A stretch of DNA of 64,000 nucleotides, taken from contig JAEZET010000004.1 in the NCBI GenBank assembly GCA_023433065.1, positions 682,001 through 746,000 on the forward strand. The letters run 5' to 3'. A program made the translations under genes and the position numbers. The DNA comes from Cyanobacteria bacterium OH_CBrB_359. Lineage in GTDB: Bacteria > Cyanobacteriota > Vampirovibrionia > Gastranaerophilales > Gastranaerophilaceae. Below, piece by piece: positions 24,120 to 32,763 of the stretch (its first letter is position 1; every line of letters starts with the position of its first letter). The notes beneath the pieces were generated by a model. That model had not been told where the DNA came from. It saw only the letters and a list, made by a program, of their open reading frames with translations, and searched no databases.

Positions 24120-24242
24120 TTAAATCTTATCTAGTTCTAGAGCGCGCTTAGCACGGCATTTTTAAAAAGAGAAAACGGACTAGTCTCTATTTTAAAAACT
24201 AAATGGTGGTGGATGTAGTATTGGCAGCAAAAGTCTATATAT

Positions 24243-24596
24243 TTATATTTCATTGAGCTTTGAATGTATACTTATTAAGTTATGAATAACTTTTTTACTT
24301 TTTGAATAATGAAAATTGCGAATTAAAGAATCTGCACTTACACCTGCATCAATATACTTTTTCATTTCTTTATCGTTCATTTGTTTTAATATTTCATTCC
24401 ATAAACATTTTTTTAAATAAGTATATTCTTCTGGGCAATAATCATTTATAATTTTGCTTATAATTTTACTATTAAAAATTTGAATTAAACAATCATTATA
24501 TACAATTAATAATCTATTACTTCTAGTTCCATTTCCATTTGCTAATTTATAGATTATATTTGTAATTATTTCTTTAGTTTTATTTAAATTATACAT
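24243..24596 (-). CDS. Hypothetical protein directly downstream of tmRNA
   Basis: 117 residues from the ATG at 24596, with GGAG 5 nt upstream. The frame continues into the tmRNA 3' end, but that part is RNA. The protein is helical, rich in I, N and K, with no recognised domain. The 3' side of ssrA is a common integration site, so this may be cargo of an old island; no integrase is visible. Confidence 0.6.
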   Translation of the reverse strand: MYNLNKTKEIITNIIYKLANGNGTRSNRLLIVYNDCLIQIFNSKIISKIINDYCPEEYTYLKKCLWNEILKQMNDKEMKKYIDAGVSADSLIRNFHYSKSKKVIHNLISIHSKLNEI

Positions 24597-24618
24597 TTTA
24601 ACTCCAAAATTTAAAAAA

Positions 24619-25018
24619 TGGAGACGGAGAGATTCGAACTCTCGTCCAGAATGGACATAACTAGACATCTACGAGTGTAGGTGCTTTTATCTTGCCTTAG
24701 TTAAGGAAAACATCCGCAACCTAATACTAAGACAAAGTAGTTTTAAGCGATACGCGCTTTGAGAAAAGTCTTGATACGGTTAATTCTCATCCCCGCATTG
24801 CGTCTTGCATAATTTACCCTACCAAACGGCAAGCTGGTTGGATAGAGTGGGCGACTGCTATTTAATTAAGCAGCTCTTAGAGCTCTCGCTCTAGAGAAAT
24901 CGCCTACGATAACGTTGTTGTTAGCGTTTATTTTAGTTTTGCTCGTTGATAACTCAGAACAGCGCTGAGACTCGCAGCCCAGATACATCGATCACCCTGT
25001 CAAATCCAAAACGTCCCC
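24619..25018 (-). ncRNA. ssrA: Transfer-messenger RNA (tmRNA)
   Basis: A 400-nt tmRNA rescues stalled ribosomes. The 5' end GGGGACGTTTTGGATTTGAC (from 25018) and the 3' end with TTCGAATCTC and ACGTCTCCA-type acceptor pairing form the tRNA-like domain, ending in CCA at 24619. The tag frame runs from GCT at 24925 to TAA at 24866 and encodes ANNNVIVGDFSRARALRAA. The ANN- start is cyanobacteria-like, while the -ALRAA end is a variant of the usual degron tail. One-piece rather than permuted form. Confidence 0.97.
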
Positions 25019-25048
25019 ATATTCATTTTTCAAAGTTCTATATTAATT

Positions 25049-25077
25049 ATTATACCAACTAAGCATGTTAATTTAAA
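25049..25077 (-). promoter_or_regulatory. tmRNA promoter
   Basis: On the minus strand TTTAAA and a perfect TATAAT are separated by 17 nt, about 30 nt upstream of the mature tmRNA 5' end. Confidence 0.6.
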
Positions 25078-25222
25078 CCTTTTTGTAAACAAAATCTTAT
25101 CGTTTTGTAAATTATACTAAAGAATTAGTTCTTACGGGTTATATTTTATTATCTTTTGTGCTATAACTTAGTTAATCAATAATTTCATATATGATTATCA
25201 CTCAACTATTGGAGGACAATTT

Positions 25223-26944
25223 ATGTCAGTTGGTTCATTCGTATTTATGTTACACAGTCACCTTCCCTATTACAGAAAAGCGGGTATGTGGCCTTTTGGA
25301 GAAGAAAGTTTATATGAATGTATGGCAGAAACATACGTTCCATTACTAAACGCTATCTCTGAATTGTATGAGGAAGAAGGCATTAAAGCTAAATTAACAG
25401 TCGGTATTACCCCTGTTCTAGCAGAACAGTTAAATGACGAGTATTTACAAGAAGGTTTTATAAAATATCTTGATTCCAGGATTACTGCCGTATCAAAAGA
25501 TTTAGACAGATATCCTGACCCTAACATTGCTCATTCCCAGCATTTAAAATATCTTGCCAAATATTATTTTGATTGGTTTAACCATATCAAAGATTCTTTC
25601 ATCAATAAATATAACAAAAATTTGATTTCAGCATTTAAGAAATATCAGGATTTAGGTTGTATTGAAATTACAACTTCTTCTGCTACACACGGTTTTTCAC
25701 CTTTATTAGCGACCGATACAAACTTAAATGCACAATTTAAAATTGGTTCGGATACAACAAAACGTTTATTCGGTAAGAAAGCAAAAGGTGCTTGGTTACC
25801 AGAATGCGCATACAGACAAGGATATCAATTTAAAGGTAAGGATGGTCAAGATAAATGGCGTCCTGCTATAGAAGTTACACTTCAAAATAATGACATAGAG
25901 TATTTCTTTACAGAATCTCATGTTATTGAAGGTGGAAACTCAATCGGAAACAGACGTGTAATAGGTGTCTACGGAAATATTGAATATATTCCTCTTCCTG
26001 AAAGAGAACCTACCGGTTATGATACATTCTCTGCATATTGGCTTCCTGACGCTCAGGTTGCCGTAATGGGCAGAAATGACAGAGCTGGATTTCAAGTCTG
26101 GTCAGCTGCTGACGGTTATCCGGGAGATGGCTGCTATAGAGAATTCCATAAAAAAGACGATAAATCAGGTATGCACTACTGGAGAATTACTTCTCCGACT
26201 ACAGATTTAGGCGACAAAATGCTTTATGACCCTGTTTTAGCTATGTCTCAGGTTAATTTGAACTCTGATCACTATACTACACTTGTTTATCATATTTTAA
26301 ATGACTATAAACTTGCTACAGGAAAAGAAGGTTTATGTATGGTGTCATTTGATACCGAGTTATACGGACACTGGTGGTTTGAAGGTGTGGAATTTATAAA
26401 ACAGGTTATAAGAAAATTCCATCAATATGTACCAGAAGTTGAAAGACTTACTGCAAGTGAATACCTTGAAAAAAATCCTCCGACTCAGGCAATTCAGATT
26501 CCTGAAAGTTCTTGGGGACAAGGCGGTCATTTTTATGTATGGCAAAATCACTTGACAGAGTGGTTGTGGCCTATAATTCATGGTTGCGAAAATCGTATAG
26601 TGGATATCGTTTCAAAATATGAAAAAATTCCTGAAGATAAATTGCTTCATAGAGCGCTAAATCAATTAGCCAGAGAAAATCTACTATTACAAAGTTCTGA
26701 TTGGCCATTTTTAATCACTACTTGGCAAGCTAAAGATTATGCAACAGACAGATTCAGAGAACACGTCGAAAGATTTGAAAAAATTGCTGATATGATTGAG
26801 TCAGGAAATATAGATGAATATGCACTGTCTCAAATCGAATCTATCGATAATTGTTTCCCTATTATTGATTATAGAGCTTATCTTCCGATTGAAGAAGGTA
26901 AGATACCACAGCAAGAAGCTAAATTATCACCATTATATCAATAA
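25223..26944 (+). CDS. GH57 glycoside hydrolase, probable 1,4-alpha-glucan branching enzyme
   Basis: 573 residues of the GH57 family (DUF1957-type C terminus). Conserved region 1 is FMLHSHLPYYR (residues 8-18). The nucleophile candidate is E194 in GAWLPECAYR and the acid candidate D377 in SFDTELYGHWWFEG. SWGQGGHFYVW and a C-terminal NQLARENLLLQSSDWPFL match the branching-enzyme subgroup found in cyanobacteria and thermophiles. It would introduce alpha-1,6 branches into glycogen in the cytosol. RBS GGAGG precedes the ATG and a strong terminator follows. It pairs functionally with the GH13 protein at 40.5 kb. Confidence 0.9.
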   Translation: MSVGSFVFMLHSHLPYYRKAGMWPFGEESLYECMAETYVPLLNAISELYEEEGIKAKLTVGITPVLAEQLNDEYLQEGFIKYLDSRITAVSKDLDRYPDPNIAHSQHLKYLAKYYFDWFNHIKDSFINKYNKNLISAFKKYQDLGCIEITTSSATHGFSPLLATDTNLNAQFKIGSDTTKRLFGKKAKGAWLPECAYRQGYQFKGKDGQDKWRPAIEVTLQNNDIEYFFTESHVIEGGNSIGNRRVIGVYGNIEYIPLPEREPTGYDTFSAYWLPDAQVAVMGRNDRAGFQVWSAADGYPGDGCYREFHKKDDKSGMHYWRITSPTTDLGDKMLYDPVLAMSQVNLNSDHYTTLVYHILNDYKLATGKEGLCMVSFDTELYGHWWFEGVEFIKQVIRKFHQYVPEVERLTASEYLEKNPPTQAIQIPESSWGQGGHFYVWQNHLTEWLWPIIHGCENRIVDIVSKYEKIPEDKLLHRALNQLARENLLLQSSDWPFLITTWQAKDYATDRFREHVERFEKIADMIESGNIDEYALSQIESIDNCFPIIDYRAYLPIEEGKIPQQEAKLSPLYQ

Positions 26945-26961
26945 TTTCACGCTATAATCAC

Positions 26962-26994
26962 AAATCCGGCATCTTATGTGCCGGATTTATTTTT
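26962..26994 (+). terminator. Rho-independent terminator of the GH57 gene
   Basis: AAATCCGGCA and TGCCGGATTT pair perfectly over 10 bp with a 7-nt loop, followed by ATTTTT. Confidence 0.92.
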
Positions 26995-27733
26995 GTAAAA
27001 TTACACCCTGAACGTCTTTTTCCATATTTAAAGAATTCAGAAGGCTATCAGCTAATTCCGCTGCTGTATTAGCAGTATAAAATTTTCCCGAAGTCACTAA
27101 AGCTACACATTTCAATTGATTGTTTGCTTCAAGATCATTTACGGTAAAAGCAATTACATCAATTTTTATATCATCTCTTTGCTGCATTAATTTTATTGCA
27201 TATTCACAAGGGCTTTCGTCACAATTTTCTCCGCCATCACTAAGAAGTATTATTCTTTTCATACCAGTAAAGCCTAAAAAATCCTGATTTACAGCTTGCT
27301 TAAGAGAATAAGTAATCGGAGTCCATCCTTTAGCCTGAATGCCATCAAGCTTGTATTTTATATTGCTATTATTTTGTTTTTGAATTGGGGCAACGAGTTC
27401 AGATGCAGTACAGCTTTGATATGGTGTAAAGCCATTCCTGTGCCCATAAACCCTCAACCCGAGCCAAATATTAGGGTTAATTTTAGGTATAATTTCTCCC
27501 AGGGTTTGTATAGCAACATCAATTTTTTTTCTAGAGCCGAGGGCTTCATTCATGCTGTTTGAAAAATCCACTATGAATAATATTTTTTCTTTTGCGTCAT
27601 TAATTCCCCCTTTTGGGAAATTTTGGGGGCTATATAATTTATAGTTGGAATGATTGGCAAAAGCCATACTAATTGCTAAAATTGAGTATGCAATTAATAT
27701 AAAAAATGAAATTATAAAATATTTTTTTCTCAT
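26987..27733 (-). CDS. Exported von Willebrand factor A domain protein
   Basis: 248 residues. An N-terminal hydrophobic segment after MRKKYF (about 5-25) is a signal peptide or anchor. The VWA domain (about 50-240) has a complete MIDAS: DFSNSM (DxSxS), the Thr in GWTPIT and the Asp in LLSDGGENCD. Paired cysteines (SCTASE, ENCDESPC) suggest an oxidised extracytoplasmic location. Likely an adhesion or complex-assembly protein. It overlaps the GH57 terminator tail at its 3' end. Confidence 0.88.
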   Translation of the reverse strand: MRKKYFIISFFILIAYSILAISMAFANHSNYKLYSPQNFPKGGINDAKEKILFIVDFSNSMNEALGSRKKIDVAIQTLGEIIPKINPNIWLGLRVYGHRNGFTPYQSCTASELVAPIQKQNNSNIKYKLDGIQAKGWTPITYSLKQAVNQDFLGFTGMKRIILLSDGGENCDESPCEYAIKLMQQRDDIKIDVIAFTVNDLEANNQLKCVALVTSGKFYTANTAAELADSLLNSLNMEKDVQGVILQK

Positions 27734-27766
27734 TGCTTATTATTCCTAATATGAAAGGTTTTTAAT

Positions 27767-28399
27767 ATGGATTTTTTTGAAGTGATTAATACTAGAAAGA
27801 CTATCAGAAAGTATAAGTCAGATAACCCCCCAGTAGAAGATATCGAGAGAATTATTGATTCGGCAAGAGTTGCGCCGAATGCTAACAATGCTCAAAATTG
27901 GAAGTTTATTGCAATTTATAATCAGGCAATTAAGCAAGAGATGAAACAAGCAGTTTTAGATAAATATGATGAAATTGCCAAGTGGCCTCAAGCAGAAAAA
28001 TATAAATCACAGATAGAGGGCTCTAAACATTATAGTGAATTTTTTGCGGACGCTCCTGTCGTAATTGCGGTTGTTGAGCTGCCTAAGACTTCTTATTTGA
28101 ATGAGCTGATGAATAAACGAGGCATTCCTCTGCACGAAATTTTAACAGTAAGACCTGATTCCTCATTATTGAGTATTGGAGCCGCTATAGAAAATATGTC
28201 TTTGACTTCTCATGCTTTAGGTTATGGTACTTGTTGGATGTGTGCTCCAATTATTGCTCAAAAAGAATTTAATAAGATTCTTAGTTTACCCGATGATAAT
28301 AAGATTGTTTCATTATTAACCGTTGGTAAACCATTAGATGAAAATAATTCTTCAGTTTTAAAAAAACAGCTTAGTGAGGTTATGGAAATAATTGAATAA
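27767..28399 (+). CDS. Nitroreductase-family flavoprotein
   Basis: 210 residues. The FMN-binding start DFFEVINTRKTIRKYKSDNPP, then RVAPNANNAQNWKF and the C-terminal GIGTCWM-like GYGTCWMCAP region mark the NADH-dependent nitroreductase fold, which works as a cytosolic homodimer with FMN. The physiological substrate is not predictable. RBS GAAAGG. A terminator follows at once. Confidence 0.92.
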   Translation: MDFFEVINTRKTIRKYKSDNPPVEDIERIIDSARVAPNANNAQNWKFIAIYNQAIKQEMKQAVLDKYDEIAKWPQAEKYKSQIEGSKHYSEFFADAPVVIAVVELPKTSYLNELMNKRGIPLHEILTVRPDSSLLSIGAAIENMSLTSHALGYGTCWMCAPIIAQKEFNKILSLPDDNKIVSLLTVGKPLDENNSSVLKKQLSEVMEIIE

Positions 28400-28430
28400 A
28401 AAATACCGCCTTTTGAGCGGTATTTTATAT
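28400..28430 (+). terminator. Rho-independent terminator of the nitroreductase gene
   Basis: AAAATACCGC pairs perfectly with GCGGTATTTT around CTTTTGA and is followed by a T-rich tract. It may also serve the convergent small gene at 28455. Confidence 0.9.
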
Positions 28431-28454
28431 TTTAATTGTTTATTAAATTCGAAT

Positions 28455-28619
28455 TTAAGTTAAACCTAACATTTTTTTATACCAGCTGAATGTTTCGATC
28501 TCAATTCCATTAAATGTTGTTTTTAGACATTGACGTTTGAGGTATTTTTCAAATTCATCATTAAATTTGGATTTAATTTTTGTTTCTTGGGGAGTTAATT
28601 CACGAGTCAGATTAACCAT
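28455..28619 (-). CDS. 54-residue hypothetical protein
   Basis: A short frame with an excellent RBS (AGGAGG, 6 nt before ATG). The protein opens MVNLTRELTPQETKIKSKF and ends SWYKKMLGLT; it is charged and helical with a single Cys, no signal peptide. No family recognised. The composition and RBS support a real gene. Confidence 0.65.
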   Translation of the reverse strand: MVNLTRELTPQETKIKSKFNDEFEKYLKRQCLKTTFNGIEIETFSWYKKMLGLT

Positions 28620-28791
28620 TTTATGGCCTCCTATTTTAGAGAGTAGTAAAACATATATGAAAATTCCAATTACGGAGTTATTATAGCATGACTATCGGGG
28701 CTTTTCTATACTACTTAAAGGTAAAATTGCAAATTATTTTGCTACTATTTAACTAGAACTTGTGTAAAATATAATTAACTAAGTTGTTTTT

Positions 28792-29508
28792 TTACGCATT
28801 GCAATCTTTAACTCTTTGAGCAATTATACTGGGTTGATTATTTTTTGAACCGGCAGGAAGTGCCCCGTATTTTTCTCTTAGCCTTTTTATGAGCGCAAGT
28901 TTATTGGGGTCAGGGTCAAAAAATAAATCTGCATAAACATTAACTCCGTCTTGAACAATTTTGGAGTTTGATGTGTCGAATATGTAAGGAAATTTCTTTA
29001 AGTAGAATCTATGGGCTAAAACATTTAAAGCAAGATTATTCATTTCATCTTGGATGGAATTGAGGGACTTATTATGTTTTGCGTGTCCTGCTTCATGTAA
29101 AATTGCTTCTGAAATAGCTAGAATTTCTGCCCTATTTCCTGTATTTTTATATGTTTCATTAATTCTAATTGTATTTTTTCCATCGAATTGGGCAAAAATT
29201 GATTTATCTTCCAAGTTGTAAAATTTAATTTTTAAATTTTGTTTATTTATAAAATCAATAGCGTCTTTCCCTGAGTTAAAATTAATTTCAACTCCTAAAC
29301 TTTTTAAATATTTTATATCTTTTTCAGAAAATTCTACCGTTTCCAATTCTTCAAGCGCTGCTTTTATAGGTGAAGCGATTGTGGAGAGTTTAGTTTTTTT
29401 ATTGACTTCACTTGCATACTTATCTGTACGTACAAATTGAGATGCCATCTGGTTATACGGTTTGGCAACAGTATAAAAACTATTAAATATGGGAGTTATT
29501 CTGCTCAT
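28792..29508 (-). CDS. HExxH zinc metallopeptidase-like protein
   Basis: 238 residues. EAILHEAGHAKHNKSLNSIQ (about 125-144) gives the HExxH zinc site on a helix; a nearby D-E-M and later D residues could supply the third ligand. The N terminus RITPIFNSFYTVAKP resembles other F-motif proteins here, without a Sec signal. It starts immediately after the stop of the four-winged-helix regulator (TAA-ATG), so the two are translationally coupled and probably functionally linked, as in regulator-peptidase pairs of the ImmA/ImmR kind, though the regulator is of a different type. Confidence 0.68.
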   Translation of the reverse strand: MSRITPIFNSFYTVAKPYNQMASQFVRTDKYASEVNKKTKLSTIASPIKAALEELETVEFSEKDIKYLKSLGVEINFNSGKDAIDFINKQNLKIKFYNLEDKSIFAQFDGKNTIRINETYKNTGNRAEILAISEAILHEAGHAKHNKSLNSIQDEMNNLALNVLAHRFYLKKFPYIFDTSNSKIVQDGVNVYADLFFDPDPNKLALIKRLREKYGALPAGSKNNQPSIIAQRVKDCNA

Positions 29509-30678
29509 TTATTTATAGACTTGTACGTATTGTTGGCTTACGGATAGCCATTTAAATACTTGTTTTTCTTCGTCTTCAGGGATATCAATTACAAATGTGC
29601 CGCCGTACCTGCCTCTTTCGAATTTTAAAATACCCATAGAGGCTATATTCTGAAGCGCTTTTCTGATTGTATTTGTACTTACATCAAGCTTGTCAGATAA
29701 TTCATCCATAGAAGGAAGTTTGTCATTAATCTGATAGTTGCTCTTAATCATATTTTTTATTTCATTTTCAACTTTCTGGTAGCTGTAAAATGCAGCATCT
29801 TCAGCCTTTGCAAAAATAGATGTTTCTTGTAACGGCTGCAAGTTGTCTGAACCTGGCATTTTAACTACAATTGTTCCATACCTTCCCCTTCTTGAAAGCA
29901 AAATGCCTTCTGAAGTCAATTGCTTCAATGCATCATGAACTGTTTTTATACTTACGCTTAGAATTTTTGAGAGTTCCGAATGAGAGGGCAATCTGTCTGT
30001 TGCTTTAAGATTATATGAAATATAATTTTTTAAATCATCTGACACTTTTTTAACCAGTGTTTCTGAAGAGAGTGAATTTCCTATATTCTTTTCTTCTTCA
30101 CTAAGAACAGGTAATTTCTTTAATATCCAATTGGCATCATTACCTCTTGTCTGTCTTGATTCAATAATACCTATACTGCATAAATATTCATAAGCAAGCC
30201 TTGTAGTATTTGTTGAGGTACCTAAAATGCTTGCCAATTTTCTTGAGGATGGGATTGTGTGGTTAATTTTGTATCCTTTTTCAAGAATCATTTTTTTTAT
30301 GGTAATAATAATTTTTTCTCTTTTTGAAGTTAGTTTTCTTATATCAGAGTCAGTAGAATTTATATCAGCAATCATTGTTCCTATTCTTTGCTTAGACTTC
30401 AAATAACCTTTGTCTTCAATATATCTAATTGCATTTTGTACAGTTCCGATACTTACCCCTAAGTAATTTGCAATTTGGGCTTTTTGAGGCAGCAAATAGT
30501 TTTCGCTTATTTTTTTGCTGTTAAATGAATCTATAATCCAGTTGCAGAGCCACTTTTCTATTAATATATCTTTAGCTTCATAACTGTCTTTAAAATCAGG
30601 CAATTGTTTAGGAAGTTCAGATATTTCAATTCTTTTGTATTTTTCCTCATAATAATTGACGGTTTTATATTTTGTCAT
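29509..30678 (-). CDS. Transcription regulator with four tandem GntR-type winged-helix domains
   Basis: 389 residues from the ATG at 30678, which has GGAG upstream; the frame-opening GTG at 30693 is less likely. Four winged helix-turn-helix modules follow one another at about 43-105, 121-187, 211-274 and 303-366. Each has the GntR pattern LPS/Q-x-x-x-(L/I)-x-x-x-L-x-(V/T)-S-x-x-T-(V/T/I)-x-x-A-x-x-x-(L/I)-x-x-x-G-(I/Y)-(I/L) ending in a wing such as RRGRYGT. No effector-binding domain (FadR, UTRA or aminotransferase-like) is present. It could bind long composite operators as a monomer. It is the first gene of a pair with a zinc protease-like protein. Confidence 0.82.
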   Translation of the reverse strand: MTKYKTVNYYEEKYKRIEISELPKQLPDFKDSYEAKDILIEKWLCNWIIDSFNSKKISENYLLPQKAQIANYLGVSIGTVQNAIRYIEDKGYLKSKQRIGTMIADINSTDSDIRKLTSKREKIIITIKKMILEKGYKINHTIPSSRKLASILGTSTNTTRLAYEYLCSIGIIESRQTRGNDANWILKKLPVLSEEEKNIGNSLSSETLVKKVSDDLKNYISYNLKATDRLPSHSELSKILSVSIKTVHDALKQLTSEGILLSRRGRYGTIVVKMPGSDNLQPLQETSIFAKAEDAAFYSYQKVENEIKNMIKSNYQINDKLPSMDELSDKLDVSTNTIRKALQNIASMGILKFERGRYGGTFVIDIPEDEEKQVFKWLSVSQQYVQVYK

Positions 30679-30911
30679 AATTTCTCCACACACTTAGCTT
30701 TATTATTCTTTTATTATAAATAAACATGCATTATTATTTTGTTAGTTTTAAATTAAAACTTAATCTTTTGTTACTATAAATAAAAAATTGCAAAAAGGTA
30801 TGAGAATATTTTTGTTGTTTTTGTACCTTTTTTATTTTAAAGTGTGCTAAAAATAAAAATAGTAAAATTTTAGAAATTAATTAATATCTCTATAATTCAA
30901 TAAAAATAGGC

Positions 30912-30941
30912 AAAAAAAAATGTTTGCAGTTTTGCAAACAT
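30912..30941 (-). terminator. Strong terminator (minus strand)
   Basis: ATGTTTGCA pairs perfectly with TGCAAACAT around AAAC and runs into nine T residues on the minus strand. It is a back-up stop for the gene ending at 31184. The rest of 30679-31183 is AT-rich and holds no gene; a GA repeat lies at about 30963-30974. Confidence 0.85.
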
Positions 30942-31103
30942 CAAATAAACACGAGGATATTAAGAGAGAGAGAGTAAAATTTTTATTTAATCATTTTTAT
31001 TAAAAAATTCAATGATTATATGTTTCAATATTTTGTCCTAACTAATAAAATCGCTTCCTGTATTTATATAAAGTATTTTTGAATTTAAAAATTGCCTAAT
31101 TTT

Positions 31104-31142
31104 AAAAAAAAATAAATATTTTAATCAAATATTTATTTTTCT
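31104..31142 (-). terminator. AT-only bidirectional hairpin
   Basis: AAATAAATATTT and AAATATTTATTT form a long AT stem with a 5-nt loop and flanking T/A runs on both strands, 42 nt after the stop at 31184. Confidence 0.6.
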
Positions 31143-31183
31143 TAACAAAACATTAACTTGCCAAAAATCGTAAAAGCCCTTAT

Positions 31184-32545
31184 TTATGCGGCAATCTGCT
31201 GATTGTTTCCAGGATTTTCTTTTACTTCTTTATACATAGCTATGACTTCTTTCCAAGCTTCAGTGAATTCAACATCATCTTTAACAGCTTCTTTTGGCAG
31301 TCCTGCATGATGAATTTTAGGAATTAAGTCATCAGCTGCCCACTTGATTGGTTCTGATTTGTCATCATCTGTATCATTGCATATGAAAATTATTTTACCG
31401 TCCAGAGATTTTTCTGCTCCGATAATTGTTATTTCATGACCGTTTATGACTTTTTTAGTTTCATCAGTTTGTGTATATCCGATTATAATATTATTGCCCG
31501 AGTGTAATGCATTTAAAAGATGTTTTTGTATAGTTGCAAAGTCGCACTCATAGCCTGTAATACGTTCATTTTCATCCAGAATCTGATATGTTAAAGATAT
31601 TTTTGGCTGGCCTTCGGCTATAGTTTCAGCAAAATTCTTTTCAATATCAGTTAATCCTCTGTTATCCGGATTATATTTTCCTGTCCTTACATCAGTAAGT
31701 GAATCATAGGTGTTCTGAGAGCCTATATTCATAAATGTTGATTGAAGCAATACATCAACTGAAGAGCGCTCAAGAGGATCTTTGTATGAGGTTTGTATTC
31801 TTGATCTGATTATTGCGTTTCTATCCGGTTTGAGGGTTACTTCCACATTGTTCCAGTCATTCATTTTGTATTGCATGTTAAATTCATTTAACAGCCAGAA
31901 AGCATCTACGGTATTATCTGCGATATCAGATACTTTTATTTTTTTTGTAACACTGTAATTTTCTGATGATAATCCGGCAGCCATTCTTGTGAACTCCGCA
32001 GGTTTTTTGTCGGCAAGGTTGAATTCTATGCTTGTTGCGACACAGGATGCTGAGTGAACCTGTAAATCATCTTTATTGAAACTCCCCCCGGAGTTTTTTA
32101 CAAGATTATCTGCAATTTCGGTAGGTACATCCCCGAAATTTTGGGTAATAGTGTAAGGATTTTCTATTGCGGTTATGGTTTCTTTTAAAATATTAGAAGT
32201 CTCAAGACCTTTGATTCTGGGCTCAGATGCTATTTTGTAAAGGTTATCAAGGACTGTTGATTTATCGTTTGAGTTGTTATTAAGTAATACGCCTTTTTTT
32301 AATAGCGAATTCAATTTTGCACGAGTTTCGGAGTCAACATTTTTTACAATAAGGTTATATTTCTCCTGCTCTTCTTTTGACCTTAATTTAGCACAAAAAG
32401 AAGGACTATAAGCTGCGGTATTTGTGAGCGCCGAGCTTTTTCTTTCAAGAATCGGAGCAGTCAAAATTGGTGCTTCCTGCTTTTTAGGAGCACTTATTTC
32501 ATATGTTGAATTTGTATTGAAGCTTTGTTCAACTTTTGAAATCAT
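31184..32545 (-). CDS. Hypothetical protein, possible papain-like cysteine peptidase
   Basis: 453 residues. The N terminus (1-55) is Ser/Pro/Ala-rich and disordered-looking and includes YSPSFCAKLRS. The C-terminal part has VHSASCVATSIEF (about 165), VINGHEITIIGAEK (about 370) and FICNDTDDD (about 390), an order of Cys-His-Asn/Asp typical of papain-like folds. No family was recognised, so this is motif-level inference. Two terminators follow. Confidence 0.6.
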   Translation of the reverse strand: MISKVEQSFNTNSTYEISAPKKQEAPILTAPILERKSSALTNTAAYSPSFCAKLRSKEEQEKYNLIVKNVDSETRAKLNSLLKKGVLLNNNSNDKSTVLDNLYKIASEPRIKGLETSNILKETITAIENPYTITQNFGDVPTEIADNLVKNSGGSFNKDDLQVHSASCVATSIEFNLADKKPAEFTRMAAGLSSENYSVTKKIKVSDIADNTVDAFWLLNEFNMQYKMNDWNNVEVTLKPDRNAIIRSRIQTSYKDPLERSSVDVLLQSTFMNIGSQNTYDSLTDVRTGKYNPDNRGLTDIEKNFAETIAEGQPKISLTYQILDENERITGYECDFATIQKHLLNALHSGNNIIIGYTQTDETKKVINGHEITIIGAEKSLDGKIIFICNDTDDDKSEPIKWAADDLIPKIHHAGLPKEAVKDDVEFTEAWKEVIAMYKEVKENPGNNQQIAA

Positions 32546-32705
32546 AACCTGCCACGAGTCCTTAAATTATTTAAAAAACAAAAAACAATAAAATTGCCTA
32601 ATTATTATTTAATCGAAAAAACCTGAAATACTTTGTAACAATAATTATATATAATTATAAGGAATAAAATATTAACAAATGTAACAGAAATGTCTTAATC
32701 TGAAA

Positions 32706-32733
32706 TTGAGTATATATAAATGTTTTATATAAT
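32706..32733 (+). promoter_or_regulatory. Promoter of the RTX-like gene
   Basis: TTGAGT and TATAAT with a 16-nt spacer, about 25 nt upstream of a good RBS (TAGGAGA). This is one of the best sigma-70-type promoters in the window. Confidence 0.65.
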
Positions 32734-32763
32734 ATATAAAGTGTAGTTACGTAGGAGATACCA

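Noticed and set aside
24597..24668. Extension of the 24243 gene into the tmRNA 3' end
   Set aside because: Those codons are the tRNA-like domain of ssrA; the ATG at 24596 has a proper RBS.
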